Below are positions 20,002 to 29,000 of a DNA stretch of 64,000 bases, in pieces. The translations under genes and the position numbers were made by a program. The notes under the pieces are model-generated. The model made no database searches. It saw nothing but the letters and a program-made list of their open reading frames with translations, and was not told where the DNA came from. The stretch spans positions 474,077-538,076 of the forward strand of contig NZ_CANLCY010000005.1 in the NCBI RefSeq assembly GCF_947489255.1, read 5' to 3'. This DNA comes from an uncultured Microbacterium sp. GTDB taxonomy: Bacteria; Actinomycetota; Actinomycetes; Actinomycetales; Microbacteriaceae. How positions within the stretch are numbered: position 1 is the first letter of the stretch; each line of letters starts with the position of its first letter.

Positions 20002-21180
20002 CTAGCGAGCGGCCTCGACCCCGGCCACGGTCGCTGCGCGTTGCGTCCGTGCCCGGTCGTACCGCAGCAGCCAGCGCTGGGCCGGAACCTCGACGACCTT
20101 GTGCATCACGAACGCCAGAGCGAGCGCGATCCCGAATGCGGCGAGCGCGAGCAGCACGGCCCGGCGCCACGGGAGCTGCGGATGCCCGTCGGGCCACGCC
20201 GACGACACCGACGCGATCACCAGCAGGTGCACGAGGTAGAACGCGAACGACACGCGCCCGAGCTCCTGCCAGAGCGGGCGCGCGAGGAAGGTCGACGACC
20301 GATGCGCATCGGCCGAGGCCAGCGACGAGACGAGCAGCGCGAACGCCCCGACGGTCACGGCGAGACCGGGGTGCACGTCGGTTCCGGGAAGGGTCGGCGC
20401 CTCCGACAGCGCGTAGCCGACGACCGCGAGCGGGAGCACGAAGCGCAGGCGCGGCGGCATCCACGCTCCCCGCTTCACCAGGAGCGCCAGGGTCACGCCG
20501 ACGACGAACTCCGGCAGTCGCAGGAGGGGAGTGGATGCCGCCGACATCGGCACGGGCGAGAGCGCGGCGATCTGCGGGGCCAGCGCGACGAGCGCGAGCG
20601 AGATGCCGACGACGATCGTCTGCGCCCGGGCCGACAGGCGCACGAGCGGGCGGATGAGGAAGGGGAAGCCGAGGTAGAAGAACGCCTCGCACACGAGCGA
20701 CCAGCTGGCGGGGTTTCCCGCCTGCCACCAGTCGGGTACCCACCCGTTGACGAGGAGCACGTTGGCGGCCAGCGGAACCGCGCCGTCGGTGCGGATCTCA
20801 GGCACGAGGGTCGCAGCCGCGACCAGGGCGAGCCCCACGCCCACGAGGTGCAGGGGGTAGATGCGGGCGAAGCGGTGCCACCAGAACGATCCGGCACTCT
20901 GCTGCGGCTTGTAGCCCCAGGCCAGCACGAACCCCGACAGGATGAAGAAGAGCGTGACGCCGGTCTTCCCGGCCTCGAAGACGAACGCCCACACGTCGCC
21001 GGCGGTGCCGCCGAAGTACTCGACCGCCATGAGGTGGTGGCCGAAGATGAGCATCGCGGTCGCCCAGCGCAGGCCGGTGAGCGAGGGCAGGTGGCGCGCC
21101 GCCGTCGGTCGGGCGGTTGCCACGGGCCGGGCGGATGCCACCGGCCGGGCGTCGACACGAGAGGTCGTCATCGTGGTCAT
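20002..21180 (-). CDS. Acyltransferase-3 family membrane protein
   Basis: This 392-aa integral membrane O-acyltransferase starts at ATG 21180, preceded by GGAAGG. Family signatures are HLPSLTGLRWATAMLIFGHH (with the catalytic-type His), GKTGVTLFFILSGFVLAWGY, WWHRFARIYPLHLVG and the late GRVSFAFYLVHLLVI. About ten helices are visible. Such enzymes move acetyl or succinyl groups onto surface polysaccharides, lipids or secreted glycans. The tiny membrane gene at 19846 follows closely. The acceptor is not evident. Confidence 0.88.
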   Translation of the reverse strand: MTTMTTSRVDARPVASARPVATARPTAARHLPSLTGLRWATAMLIFGHHLMAVEYFGGTAGDVWAFVFEAGKTGVTLFFILSGFVLAWGYKPQQSAGSFWWHRFARIYPLHLVGVGLALVAAATLVPEIRTDGAVPLAANVLLVNGWVPDWWQAGNPASWSLVCEAFFYLGFPFLIRPLVRLSARAQTIVVGISLALVALAPQIAALSPVPMSAASTPLLRLPEFVVGVTLALLVKRGAWMPPRLRFVLPLAVVGYALSEAPTLPGTDVHPGLAVTVGAFALLVSSLASADAHRSSTFLARPLWQELGRVSFAFYLVHLLVIASVSSAWPDGHPQLPWRRAVLLALAAFGIALALAFVMHKVVEVPAQRWLLRYDRARTQRAATVAGVEAAR

Positions 21181-21523
21181 GCCGTCGCCTTCCGTCCCGT
21201 CGTCGTTCGCCTGGCGCGCGAGGCGGGCGCTCGTCGGCGACGTCGTTGGGCCGACCTGAGCACGTGGAGTCGCGCAGACCGGGAGAGACGGTACGGGAAC
21301 TGGTTGAGGAAAACCCTGGGAGGGGTGGGGGCTTGACGAGGTCGCGCGCACCGATCTTCCGCGGAATGACGCGGCAGGAGGGGCGATTTCCCTCCGTGAG
21401 AGCGGCCGCATGCAGCGCCCGATAGTTCACCCGGTCGCCTCGATCGGGGTCGTGCAGAGCCCGGCCTCCCGGCCGTCTGCACCCTGCGAGGGGCCCTCGA
21501 GATGCACGGGGCCTGACCCGGCG
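21181..21523. other. Non-coding gap (343 bases)
   Basis: Upstream region of the acyltransferase gene and downstream region of the HEAT-repeat gene. I see no convincing gene, promoter or RNA in it beyond short GC-rich inverted repeats. Confidence 0.5.
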
Positions 21524-22180
21524 TCAGTCCTCCCGGGGCAGCGCCCGCTGCGCGACCACGCGCCGCGCTTGGACCACCGCTTCGGCGAACTCGGTGTCGG
21601 GGTCGTCCATGACGATCGCCGTCGCCCGCGCGTGCGCGCTCACGACGTCGTAGGGCGAGGCCGCCGCCCGCTCGACAGTCGCTTCGGCACGGAACCCGAT
21701 CGCCGCGAACGCCCGGCTCAGGCTGCGCTGGGTGTCGTGGTCGCCGCGGCCGAACTGGGTGGCGAGCTCTTCGGCGAGCGCCTCGTGCGCGTCGTCGGGA
21801 ACGAGTCCGGATGCCGTGCGCCACGCCGCCCGCGCCACCTCGGGGTGCCGATCGCGCAGCACCGCCGGCGTGATCACGGCGAACGCGGCGGGATCGCCGA
21901 TCTTCGACAGCGTGTGCAGGGCCTGGCTTCGCGCCTGGGGCACCTCGGAGGCCACCTCGGGCAGCAGTTCCGCGACCGCCCGCGCCGGGTCGTGCCGCGT
22001 GAGCGCCCACGTGAGCATGTCGCGCACGAAGAAGTCGGGCTCGACGGCGCATCGGGCCACGAGCTCGGCGATGTAGCTGTCGTCGGGGCGGGTTCCCGCG
22101 GCGAGCGCGGCCTGCAGCCGCGCGGAGGCGTCGGAGTGCGCGAGGGCGGCGCGCAGACGGGAGGCGGGGGTGTCGGTCAT
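21524..22180 (-). CDS. HEAT-repeat protein
   Basis: The 218-aa protein is built of repeated helix pairs: VEPDFFVRDMLTWALTRHDP, QARSQALHTLSKIGDPAAFAVIT, DRHPEVARAAWRTASGLVPDD and VVSAHARATAIVMDDPD. These match PBS-lyase/HEAT-type repeats and suggest a curved protein-binding scaffold. No catalytic residues are seen. It lies 136 bases from the GTPase gene on the same strand. A specific role cannot be assigned. Confidence 0.75.
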   Translation of the reverse strand: MTDTPASRLRAALAHSDASARLQAALAAGTRPDDSYIAELVARCAVEPDFFVRDMLTWALTRHDPARAVAELLPEVASEVPQARSQALHTLSKIGDPAAFAVITPAVLRDRHPEVARAAWRTASGLVPDDAHEALAEELATQFGRGDHDTQRSLSRAFAAIGFRAEATVERAAASPYDVVSAHARATAIVMDDPDTEFAEAVVQARRVVAQRALPRED

Positions 22181-22316
22181 CGTGGTTCCAGGGTTTCACG
22201 CCGGGCGACGGCGGGGGCCGACTTGGCGGATGCCGAGACCGGCCGGGAGGTGCGGAACGGCGCGCGACCGGCATCCATCCGCCGCTTGCTCCGCGGGCCG
22301 CCGCCTTCCGTGGGCC

Positions 22317-23474
22317 CTACTTCCGCCCCACCCGCCGCTCCACCAGCTTCCGCGCCACGTCCATGAAGCTCGGCGCGTACTTCGCCCACTCCTGGTCGAG
22401 CTTGCGCACGTCGATCTTGCCGGTGTGCAGGAGCTCGCAGATCTTGAGCCAGCTCTCGCCCGTCGCCGCCGTGAGAGCACCCGCGACTGCCGCGTTCACG
22501 ACGATGCCCGCGCCAGGGATCAGCTTCAGGAAGCTCGTCGCGAGCGCGCGGCCGGCGACCTGTACGCCGAACTGCGCGAGCGCTCCCGCCGACAGCATCG
22601 TCTTGACTTCGAGGTCGTAGATGGCGGCGATGCGCCCCATCATCGTCAGCTGGATCGGCGCCAGCGTGACAGCATCCGAGACAGGAAGCGGAACGGTCGC
22701 CGCTCCCGCGGCCGCTGCAGACGCCGCGGCGATGATCGGCCGCGCCATCTCGCGCTTCCACGGGAGGTTGAGGCGCTGTGCGATGCGAAAGGCGTCCTTG
22801 TCGCGCTCGGGCGCGAGCTCCAGCGTCTCCGTGACAAGGTCACCGAGGCCGTGCCCCTTGCCCTTCCCGTTCTTGTCGCGGGTCGAGGTGAGGATGACCT
22901 GCCGGTACGGGATGCGCAGCCGCTCCCCGGTGTTCGGATCGACCGGGTCGTTGAGCCACTCGACGAACGCCTCCAGGTCTTTCGCGACGCCCTGGTGCCC
23001 CGTGATCGGATTCTTGATCCAGTCGACCTTCGTCAACACGAGGATCACCGGCAGCCCCCGCGCGTCGAGCTCGCGGATCATGGCGATGTCGGCCGGAGTG
23101 AGCCGGTCGTCAGCGGCCCGCACGCAGTACCAGACGACCGAGATCTGGTGATCGCCGGGGTGGGCGGCGATGGCATCCAGGTGGTTGCGCAGCTGCTGAT
23201 CGGGCGGAACGGGCGAGCCGATCTCGAACCCCTCGACGTCCCAGATGCCGAGCGAGTCGTCGCTGTAGAAGTGCACGCCGCGCGTGACCGGCAGCCCGCG
23301 CCCGACCTTCGCCCAGTCGCGCCCGAACACGGCGTTGACGAGCGACGACTTCCCCACGCCCGAGGCGCCGACGATCGCGAGGTTGAACCGCCCGTAGCGC
23401 GACTTCGCCTCCGACGTCGCCTCGACGAAGGCCTTCTCGTCGAGCTGCCGCGCGTCGGTGTTCTTCTTCGCCAT
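22317..23474 (-). CDS. Era-like GTPase with DUF697-type C-terminus
   Basis: This 385-aa protein has a GTPase domain with G1 GASGVGKS (36-43), a G3-like WDVEGFE segment (DxxG replaced by DVEG) and G4 TKVD. The C-terminal half has two hydrophobic segments (PIIAAASAAAAGAATVPLP and LIPGAGIVVNAAVAGALTAATG) that match the DUF697 region of YcjF/Era-related membrane GTPases. Such proteins bind membranes in stress or envelope functions, but the role here is unproven. Start at 23474 is the only one giving the usual N-terminus. Confidence 0.82.
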   Translation of the reverse strand: MAKKNTDARQLDEKAFVEATSEAKSRYGRFNLAIVGASGVGKSSLVNAVFGRDWAKVGRGLPVTRGVHFYSDDSLGIWDVEGFEIGSPVPPDQQLRNHLDAIAAHPGDHQISVVWYCVRAADDRLTPADIAMIRELDARGLPVILVLTKVDWIKNPITGHQGVAKDLEAFVEWLNDPVDPNTGERLRIPYRQVILTSTRDKNGKGKGHGLGDLVTETLELAPERDKDAFRIAQRLNLPWKREMARPIIAAASAAAAGAATVPLPVSDAVTLAPIQLTMMGRIAAIYDLEVKTMLSAGALAQFGVQVAGRALATSFLKLIPGAGIVVNAAVAGALTAATGESWLKICELLHTGKIDVRKLDQEWAKYAPSFMDVARKLVERRVGRK

Positions 23475-23606
23475 GGTCTCGCCTCCCCCGCACGTCGGCC
23501 TCAGGATGCCGCGACGCAGGGCGCGGATGAGGTTGTGTCGAATCTACGGCTCAGGCTCGCTCGCGCGCCGTCTGACGGTGACCCTTGCGCGAGCGCGCAC
23601 AACGCG

Positions 23607-24248
23607 TCACGGCTGTCGCCGCATCCCCACCCATGTGTCCCCATCCCGCACGAACACGATCCGATCGTGCAACCGCGAGGGACGCCCCTGCCAGAACTCG
23701 ATCTCGCGCGGCTCCACCCGATACCCGCCCCAGTGCGGCGGACGCGGCACCGGCTGGTCGTCGCCGAAGCGGGCCGACACCTCCGCCATCTGCTCCTCGA
23801 GGGCGGCACGGGATGCCACGGGCTCCGACTGATGGCTCGCCCAGGCCGACAGCTGTGAACCGCGCGGACGCGACGCGAAGTAGGCGTCATCGCGTTCTGC
23901 GGGAAGCGGCGTGGCCGTGCCGAGCACGATCACCTGCCGCTGCAGCACGTACCAGGGGAACAGGATCGACACCGCCGGATTCGCCGCCAGCGCCTGCCCC
24001 TTCCGCGAGTCCCGGTTCGTGAAGAACCACAGCGCACCGTCGTCGTCGACTCCGCGCAGCAGCACCGTTCGCGAGGTCAGCCGTGCCTCGGCATCCACCG
24101 TCGACACCACCATCGCGTTCGGTTCGGGTAGGTCGGCGGCATCCGTCAGCCACCGTTGGAAGAGATCGAGGGGGGATGCCGACAGCGCGGCGTCGTCGAG
24201 CTCGTCGAGCGTGTAGTCGAGGCGGTGGGCGAGGGGGTTCTCGGTCAT
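23607..24248 (-). CDS. pdxH: Pyridoxamine 5'-phosphate oxidase
   Basis: The 213-aa enzyme oxidises pyridoxamine or pyridoxine 5'-phosphate to PLP with FMN. Family blocks are PNAMVVSTVDAEARLTSRTVLLRGVDDDGALWFFTNRDSRKGQAL (FMN site, beginning at about residue 43), ATPLPAERDDAYFASRPRGSQLSAWASHQSEPV, and the C-terminal PPHWGGYRVEPREIEFWQGRPSRLHDR with the conserved RLHDR motif. Length fits the family. ATG 24248 is the natural start. Apparently monocistronic. Confidence 0.93.
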   Translation of the reverse strand: MTENPLAHRLDYTLDELDDAALSASPLDLFQRWLTDAADLPEPNAMVVSTVDAEARLTSRTVLLRGVDDDGALWFFTNRDSRKGQALAANPAVSILFPWYVLQRQVIVLGTATPLPAERDDAYFASRPRGSQLSAWASHQSEPVASRAALEEQMAEVSARFGDDQPVPRPPHWGGYRVEPREIEFWQGRPSRLHDRIVFVRDGDTWVGMRRQP

Positions 24249-24391
24249 CGCGCGGTCCTCCGAAGCGTCGCTGGGGGCACCATCGTATGCGCGCCGCATC
24301 CGGCTGCGGCCCGACTGCCGCGCGGGACGATTCGCGTACAGACGCCTGCGCAAGTCGTTCCGCGAAAGGCGGCCGTGTGAGGCCGTCGGGA

Positions 24392-24544
24392 TCAGAGCCC
24401 GGCGATCTCGGCCGACCGCTCGAAGAAGTACACAAGGGTCGCCACGAAGACCACCACGAGCACGACCGTGGTCCAGAACCAGGCGATGCGCAGCCGGCGG
24501 ATCTGGGCGGATTTCCCCGGACGGTTCCACGGCGCGCGCGCCAT
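24392..24544 (-). CDS. Small single-pass membrane protein (50 aa)
   Basis: ATG 24544 encodes a basic N-terminus (MARAPWNRPGKSAQIRRLRI), one hydrophobic helix (AWFWTTVVLVVVFVATLVYFF) and a short acidic end. Positive-inside charge suggests an N-in orientation. It is followed by pdxH 144 bases away on the same strand. No family is recognised. Confidence 0.5.
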   Translation of the reverse strand: MARAPWNRPGKSAQIRRLRIAWFWTTVVLVVVFVATLVYFFERSAEIAGL

Positions 24545-24774
24545 CACCGTTCGACTCCGACCCGTGCGACCGCGATAAACATCGGCATCCGTTCCCCCCG
24601 CGCTGCGCTGCTCTATGGACGAAAGGCCACGCTATCCAGCCCCACGGGTGGATGCCAGCACCTGGCGGCAGCCCGCGTCAACCCACCGCCGCACACATGT
24701 GCACCACGTGGAATAGGTCGTCGCCGCGCTCCGTTACGTTCGCGTGGCCCTGTGACCCCCACGAAAGGACTCCC

Positions 24775-25851
24775 GTGAGCCTGTTCAGCCCCACCACCGT
24801 CGGCAGCATCGGCGTGCGCAACCGCGTGTCGCTCGCCCCCATGACCCGCCTGCGCGCGAGCGCCGACGGCGTTCCCGGACCGATCGTCGCGAAGTACTAC
24901 GAGCAGCGCGCCGGCATCGGCCTGCTCGTCACCGAGGGCGTGTTCCCGAGCGCCGAGTCGAAGGCGTACCCCGGCCAGCCCGGAATCGTCACCGACGAGC
25001 AGGCCGCCGGCTGGGCGAAGGTCGCGGATGCCGTGCACGCCGAAGGCGGAGTGGTGTTCATGCAGCTCATGAACGGCGGACGCGTCACCCACACCGACAT
25101 CACCGGCACCGACCGCATCGTCGCCCCCTCCGCGATCGCGATCGAGGGCGACACCCGCCTCGCCGACGGCTCGAAGGTCGCCTACCCCGTGCCCCACGCC
25201 CTCGAGACCGAGGAGCTCGCCACCGTCCGCGACGAGTTCGTCAAGGCCGCCCGTCGGGCAGTGGATGCCGGCATCGACGGCGTCGAGCTGCACTCCGCCA
25301 ACGGCTACCTGCTGCACGAGTTCCTCTCCCCCGCCTCCAATCAGCGCACCGACGGCTACGGCGGATCGCCCGAGGCCCGCGCCCGCTTCGTCATCGAGGT
25401 CGCCCAGGCCGTCGTCGCCGAGGTCGGCGCCGACCGCGTCGGCATCCGCATCTCCCCCGCCCACAACATCCAGGACGTGTGGGAGAAGGACGACGCCGAA
25501 ACCCGCGCCACCTACGAGGCCCTCATCGCCGGCCTTGCCCCGCTGGGCCTCGCCTACCTCAGCGTGCTGCACGCCGACCCCGCCAGCGACCTCATCCAGG
25601 ACCTGCGCCGCGCCTTCGGCGGAACCTTCATCGTCAACTCCGGCTTCTCGAAGATGACCACGCGCGAAGAGGCCGTCACGGCCGTCGACGAGGGAATCGC
25701 CGACCTGATCGCTGTCGGCCGCCCCGCCATCGCCAACCCCGACCTCGTCACCCGCTGGGAGAAGGGCGCCGACGAGAACGAGGTCGACCAGGCCTCGGTC
25801 TACGGCCCCGACGAGCGCGGATACACGGACTACCCGTTCCTCCAGGACTGA
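24775..25851 (+). CDS. Old-yellow-enzyme family ene-reductase
   Basis: The 358-aa FMN enzyme reduces activated C=C bonds with NAD(P)H. It starts at GTG 24775 after GAAAGGA and begins with VSLFSPTTVGSIGVRNRVSLAPMTR. Family motifs are MNGGRVTH, DGVELHSANGYLLHEFLSP with the substrate-binding His/Asn pair (ELHSANG), SPASNQRTDGYGGSPEARARF and the phosphate loop VGRPAIANPDLV. It is complete and ends in a strong terminator hairpin. Its last 65 bases and terminator are duplicated at 27239. Confidence 0.92.
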   Translation: MSLFSPTTVGSIGVRNRVSLAPMTRLRASADGVPGPIVAKYYEQRAGIGLLVTEGVFPSAESKAYPGQPGIVTDEQAAGWAKVADAVHAEGGVVFMQLMNGGRVTHTDITGTDRIVAPSAIAIEGDTRLADGSKVAYPVPHALETEELATVRDEFVKAARRAVDAGIDGVELHSANGYLLHEFLSPASNQRTDGYGGSPEARARFVIEVAQAVVAEVGADRVGIRISPAHNIQDVWEKDDAETRATYEALIAGLAPLGLAYLSVLHADPASDLIQDLRRAFGGTFIVNSGFSKMTTREEAVTAVDEGIADLIAVGRPAIANPDLVTRWEKGADENEVDQASVYGPDERGYTDYPFLQD

Positions 25852-25899
25852 AATTTCGGATGCCAGGGCCTCGCGCGATTCGCTCGCGCGGGGCCCTTT
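25787..25899 (+). repeat. Direct repeat copy 1 (3' end of ene-reductase gene plus terminator)
   Basis: This segment is nearly identical to 27239-27349: the final 65 coding bases match exactly and the terminator differs at one base. The two copies flank a 1.3-kb segment with a foreign-looking gene. Confidence 0.85.
25865..25897 (+). terminator. Intrinsic terminator of ene-reductase gene
   Basis: Arms AGGGCCTCGCGCGA and TCGCGCGGGGCCCT pair around a TTCGC-type loop and are followed by TTTC. Confidence 0.8.
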
Positions 25900-26121
25900 C
25901 CCTGACTAATCGCAGGTGCTGTGGTGGGGACATTTCACGACCGTATTCTGAGATGCAGCCTGCCTTCGGTACGTCTCTTGATGACGCTCAAGAGAGATGA
26001 CTCCGCCCACCGAGCGCGGCGGGGTTGGCCCGCGATGCAATCGCCCGGAGGGGGATGCCTGTCGCAGCGCGAGCTTTGGCCCCCTCGCTGTTACCGCATT
26101 TTCGTTCACGCGTTGGCGAAG

Positions 26122-26135
26122 CCCCCCCCCCCCCC
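26122..26135 (+). repeat. Homopolymer of 14 C
   Basis: A run of 14 C, the longest homopolymer in the window, in the 270-base gap upstream (in + direction) of the inserted membrane-protein gene's 3' end. No gene is seen around it. Confidence 0.8.
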
Positions 26136-26169
26136 GCAACCCGGCGCTCCGGTCTAGGACACGTGCTCG

Positions 26170-27015
26170 CTATTGCGGCGGCTCGTCAACGTAGCGTTTC
26201 CAGGTGTTTGACCCATCCCAAGCTCCGTGCATCGTGTTGGGCGCGGTCGGGTCGTACTTATAGCCGACCGCCCTATAGCCTTCACCGTTGTTATCCAACA
26301 CAATCGTTCCGGTGTCTTCACCGGCTTGCCACGTGAGCCGCACAGAGAACGTGGTGTCATGGCTACTCCCGTAGCCCAGAATTGCGAGTTGAAGAGGCTC
26401 GTCCCGTGTCACGAGCCATGGGAGTCTCATCTGGTCCTCTGTCAGCGGGGCGCTCCTCAAGCCGTCGGGAGATCTATCAAGCACACTTCCGCCGACTGCC
26501 ATGTCACCCACATCCACAGGCCTCACTGGGGTTTGGTCAAGGTCCACCGCGACGTACTTCGCGGGATAGTCACCCCCAATCTCCGCAGGCGTGTAAAACG
26601 TCCCGCTTGGTACCGGTGACTGCTTGACGTCCGTAACCTCGACTTGGGTCAACGTGATTGGTTTTTCACTTTCGGCAGCAATTGAAACGTCCACCCAGAT
26701 GCTGGAGCTTATGCCTCCAACTTCAGCCAGAAGCTGTCGACAATCATCTGAATAAGCGGCCTGAAACGTGTCCGGATCGATGGGCGGAACGTGCGTCGCG
26801 GGTGAGTCGTTGGGTATGAAAAATGGCTGGTAGCACATGAGCACCGGCGCTTCCGACCAACTAACTAAACTTCGCTGACCCGTCGCTTTCGAAAGAAGTG
26901 AGGCACCCCACTCCCCAATAGGCGTCAGCGCAACGCCCAGCACCGCCACGGTCACCCCCGCAGCGATACCCCCTAGCCATAAGATCACCGGATGCCGGCG
27001 AATGCCACTCTTCAT
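26170..27015 (-). CDS. Membrane-anchored protein of unknown function in inserted segment
   Basis: ATG 27015 gives 281 aa: a short basic start (MKSGIRRHP), one helix (VILWLGGIAAGVTVAVLGVAL) and an extracytoplasmic domain with three Cys (MCYQPFF, DDCRQLL). A TTG at 27111 would add a Cys-rich 32-residue stretch (CYGCP, CQKHC) but runs into the duplicated ene-reductase fragment. Codon use is less GC-biased than the neighbours, and GGATGCC is absent, which suggests acquisition from elsewhere. I recognise no family. It lies between direct copies of the ene-reductase 3' end. Confidence 0.6.
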   Translation of the reverse strand: MKSGIRRHPVILWLGGIAAGVTVAVLGVALTPIGEWGASLLSKATGQRSLVSWSEAPVLMCYQPFFIPNDSPATHVPPIDPDTFQAAYSDDCRQLLAEVGGISSSIWVDVSIAAESEKPITLTQVEVTDVKQSPVPSGTFYTPAEIGGDYPAKYVAVDLDQTPVRPVDVGDMAVGGSVLDRSPDGLRSAPLTEDQMRLPWLVTRDEPLQLAILGYGSSHDTTFSVRLTWQAGEDTGTIVLDNNGEGYRAVGYKYDPTAPNTMHGAWDGSNTWKRYVDEPPQ

Positions 27016-27103
27016 CCGTCGACAGTAACGTTGAGGTCGCGATGGCGTGCAATGTTTCTGACACCAACGCCCCTCGACTTTCTGGCTCGGACATCCGTAG
27101 CAC

Positions 27104-27304
27104 TTCGCCAACGGCTACCTGCTGGGCGCGTTCCTCTCCCCGCATGCAATCAGCGGCCCATTTGCTGTCGGGCACCTCGCGATCGCCAACCACGACCTGA
27201 TGGCTCGCTGGGAGCATGGTGCCGACGAGAACGTGGTCGACCAGGCCTCGGTCTACGGCCCCGACGAGCGCGGATACACGGACTACCCGTTCCTCCAGGA
27301 CTGA
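27104..27304 (+). pseudogene. Remnant of a second ene-reductase gene
   Basis: Two blocks match the gene at 24775: 27104-27153 (encoding ANGYLL-GAFLSP, like ANGYLLHEFLSP) and 27160-27304 (encoding the C-terminus through YTDYPFLQD and stop). About 360 bases between them, and everything upstream, are missing. It cannot encode a working enzyme. Confidence 0.8.
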
Positions 27305-27349
27305 GATCCCGGATGCCAGGGCCTCGCGCGATTCGTTCGCGCGGGGCCC
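27239..27349 (+). repeat. Direct repeat copy 2
   Basis: Partner of 25787-25899. Exact over the last 65 coding bases, which means recent duplication or recent recombination. Confidence 0.85.
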
Positions 27350-27350
27350 T
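27318..27350 (+). terminator. Duplicated terminator hairpin
   Basis: Same hairpin as at 25865 with one loop change (TTCGTTCG), now ending 4 bases before the convergent DHFR-like gene. Confidence 0.7.
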
Positions 27351-27353
27351 TCG

Positions 27354-27911
27354 CTATGCGGCGGACCGGTAGCGCTGCACGAAGGCACCCGAGCGGAACT
27401 CCCGCCGCTCGATCAACTCGAGCTTCAGGTCGACGCCGTCGAGCAGCCGCGGCCCCCGCCCCGCGATCACGGGGTGCACGACGAACGTGTACTCATCGAT
27501 GAGCCCCTGCGCCGCGAGCGTCGCCGGAAGCTTCACCCCACCGAGCGAGATACCTCTCCCCCGTTGCTCCTTGAGCCGCCGAACCGCCTCTACGACATCG
27601 CCCCGGACGAGTTCGGCGTTCCAGTCAACTGCGTCGAGGGTTCCGGATGCCACCACCTTCCGCATCGGATCCATCACCTCCGCGAACGCGACCTCACTGG
27701 CATCCATGCAGTCCGGCCACTCCCCCGACTCCGGTCGGCGCCACGCGCCCTCCATCAGCTCGTACGTGACGCGCCCGTAGAGGAGCGTGTCGGAGCGGCG
27801 CAGCTCGTCGGTCCAGAACGCCATGGACTCGGCATCCGGCGGCAGGCCCGCCTCGTGCGAGCAGCAGCCGTCGAGGGTGACGTTGATGGCGTAGCGGAGG
27901 GGCTGGGTCAT
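27354..27911 (-). CDS. Dihydrofolate-reductase-like (RibD C-terminal domain) protein
   Basis: The 185-aa protein starts MTQPLRYAINVTLDGCCSHEAG and contains LLYGRVTYELMEGAW, KVVASGTLDAVDWNAELV and ISLGGVKLPATLAAQGLIDEY, the conserved blocks of the DHFR/RibD-C superfamily that bind NADPH. Members of this group are usually uncharacterised reductases rather than true FolA. It is 4 bases from the WYL regulator gene on the same strand, so the two form an operon and the regulator may control it. Confidence 0.82.
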   Translation of the reverse strand: MTQPLRYAINVTLDGCCSHEAGLPPDAESMAFWTDELRRSDTLLYGRVTYELMEGAWRRPESGEWPDCMDASEVAFAEVMDPMRKVVASGTLDAVDWNAELVRGDVVEAVRRLKEQRGRGISLGGVKLPATLAAQGLIDEYTFVVHPVIAGRGPRLLDGVDLKLELIERREFRSGAFVQRYRSAA

Positions 27912-27915
27912 GCCG

Positions 27916-28902
27916 CTAGCTTCCTCGCCGGGGCTCCTCCGCGGAAGGGCCCGCCGCCGCGAACCGCGCCGCCTGAACCGCAAACGCCTCGGCCAGCTCC
28001 GGCGGCTCGACGACCTCCATCGCCACCTCAAACCGCCCGAACGACGCGGCGAGCGCGCCCCACGACCACGACCCGACCTCGAGAGTGCACCGTTCTTCGT
28101 CGACGGCGGTGACGGTGCCGTCACCCACGAAGGGCAGCACCTCCCGGGCGGGCGCGTGCAGCAGCACGGTGCCCCGGCAGGGCCACTCGTTCGTGTCCGA
28201 CCCCTTGAACCGCGCCGAGACGAACGCGTCGACGTCGCCGCCCGGCACCACCCGCGGCACGAAGGGCGCACCGTGCGGCACGCGAGGACGCACCCGGTCA
28301 GCGGCGAAGAGCCGCCAGTCGTCCCGGTCGAGATCCCACCCCAGCAGGTACCACCGACCGTGCGAGGTCACGAGGTGATGCGGCTCGACCCGCCGAGGCT
28401 GGAGGTCGCCCTCGCTCCGCGGCAGATAGTCGAAGCGCACCGTCACCCGGTCGCGCACCGCCTGCGCGAGCGTCAGCAGCACGTCGAGCGGCACCGCCGC
28501 GGCCGACGCCTCTCCGGCGGCGCGGACGGTCGTCACCTCCACAGCATCGAAGCGATGCCGCAGCCGTGATGGCAGCACCTGCCGCATCGTGGCGAGAGCC
28601 CGCACCGCTGCCTCGCCGATGTCGGCGCCCAGCGCCGGAGCCGCGCGCAGAGCGATCGCCACCGCCAGCGCTTGGTCATCGTCGAACAGCAGCGGCGGCA
28701 TCTCCGCACCCGCGTCGAGGCGGTATCCCCCATCGGGACCCATCGTCGTCTCGATGCGATACCCCATCTCGCGCAGACGATCGATGTCGCGCCGAACGGT
28801 GCGATCGCTGACGTCGAGTCGCGATGCCAGCACCGACCCGGGCCAATCGCGCCGGGCCTGCAGAAGCGACAGCAGCGTCAGCAGTCGCGACGTCGTGGCC
28901 AT
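27916..28902 (-). CDS. WYL-domain (YafY-type) transcriptional regulator
   Basis: This 328-aa protein has an N-terminal HTH (LLTLLSLLQARRDWPGSVLASRLDVSDRTVRRDIDRLREMGY), the linker GGYRLDAGAEMPPLLFDDDQ and a central WYL domain (RRVEPHHLVTSHGRWYLLGWDLDRDDWRLFAADRV) plus a WCX-type C-terminal domain. WYL domains bind small ligands or nucleic acids and regulate transcription. The gene is divergent from the VOC gene (98 bases between) and immediately upstream of the DHFR-like gene. Confidence 0.9.
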   Translation of the reverse strand: MATTSRLLTLLSLLQARRDWPGSVLASRLDVSDRTVRRDIDRLREMGYRIETTMGPDGGYRLDAGAEMPPLLFDDDQALAVAIALRAAPALGADIGEAAVRALATMRQVLPSRLRHRFDAVEVTTVRAAGEASAAAVPLDVLLTLAQAVRDRVTVRFDYLPRSEGDLQPRRVEPHHLVTSHGRWYLLGWDLDRDDWRLFAADRVRPRVPHGAPFVPRVVPGGDVDAFVSARFKGSDTNEWPCRGTVLLHAPAREVLPFVGDGTVTAVDEERCTLEVGSWSWGALAASFGRFEVAMEVVEPPELAEAFAVQAARFAAAGPSAEEPRRGS

Positions 28903-29000
28903 GCATCCGACCGTAGTCGCGGTCTAGGACAGAAACCGACCTATACGGCTGTCACCGTGATGGACGAAGCCAACCCCGGCCCATCCATCGAGGAGCAGAC

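Noticed and set aside
18889-21336. 815-codon plus-strand frame
   Set aside because: Antisense to the SDR and acyltransferase genes, both of which have clear families.
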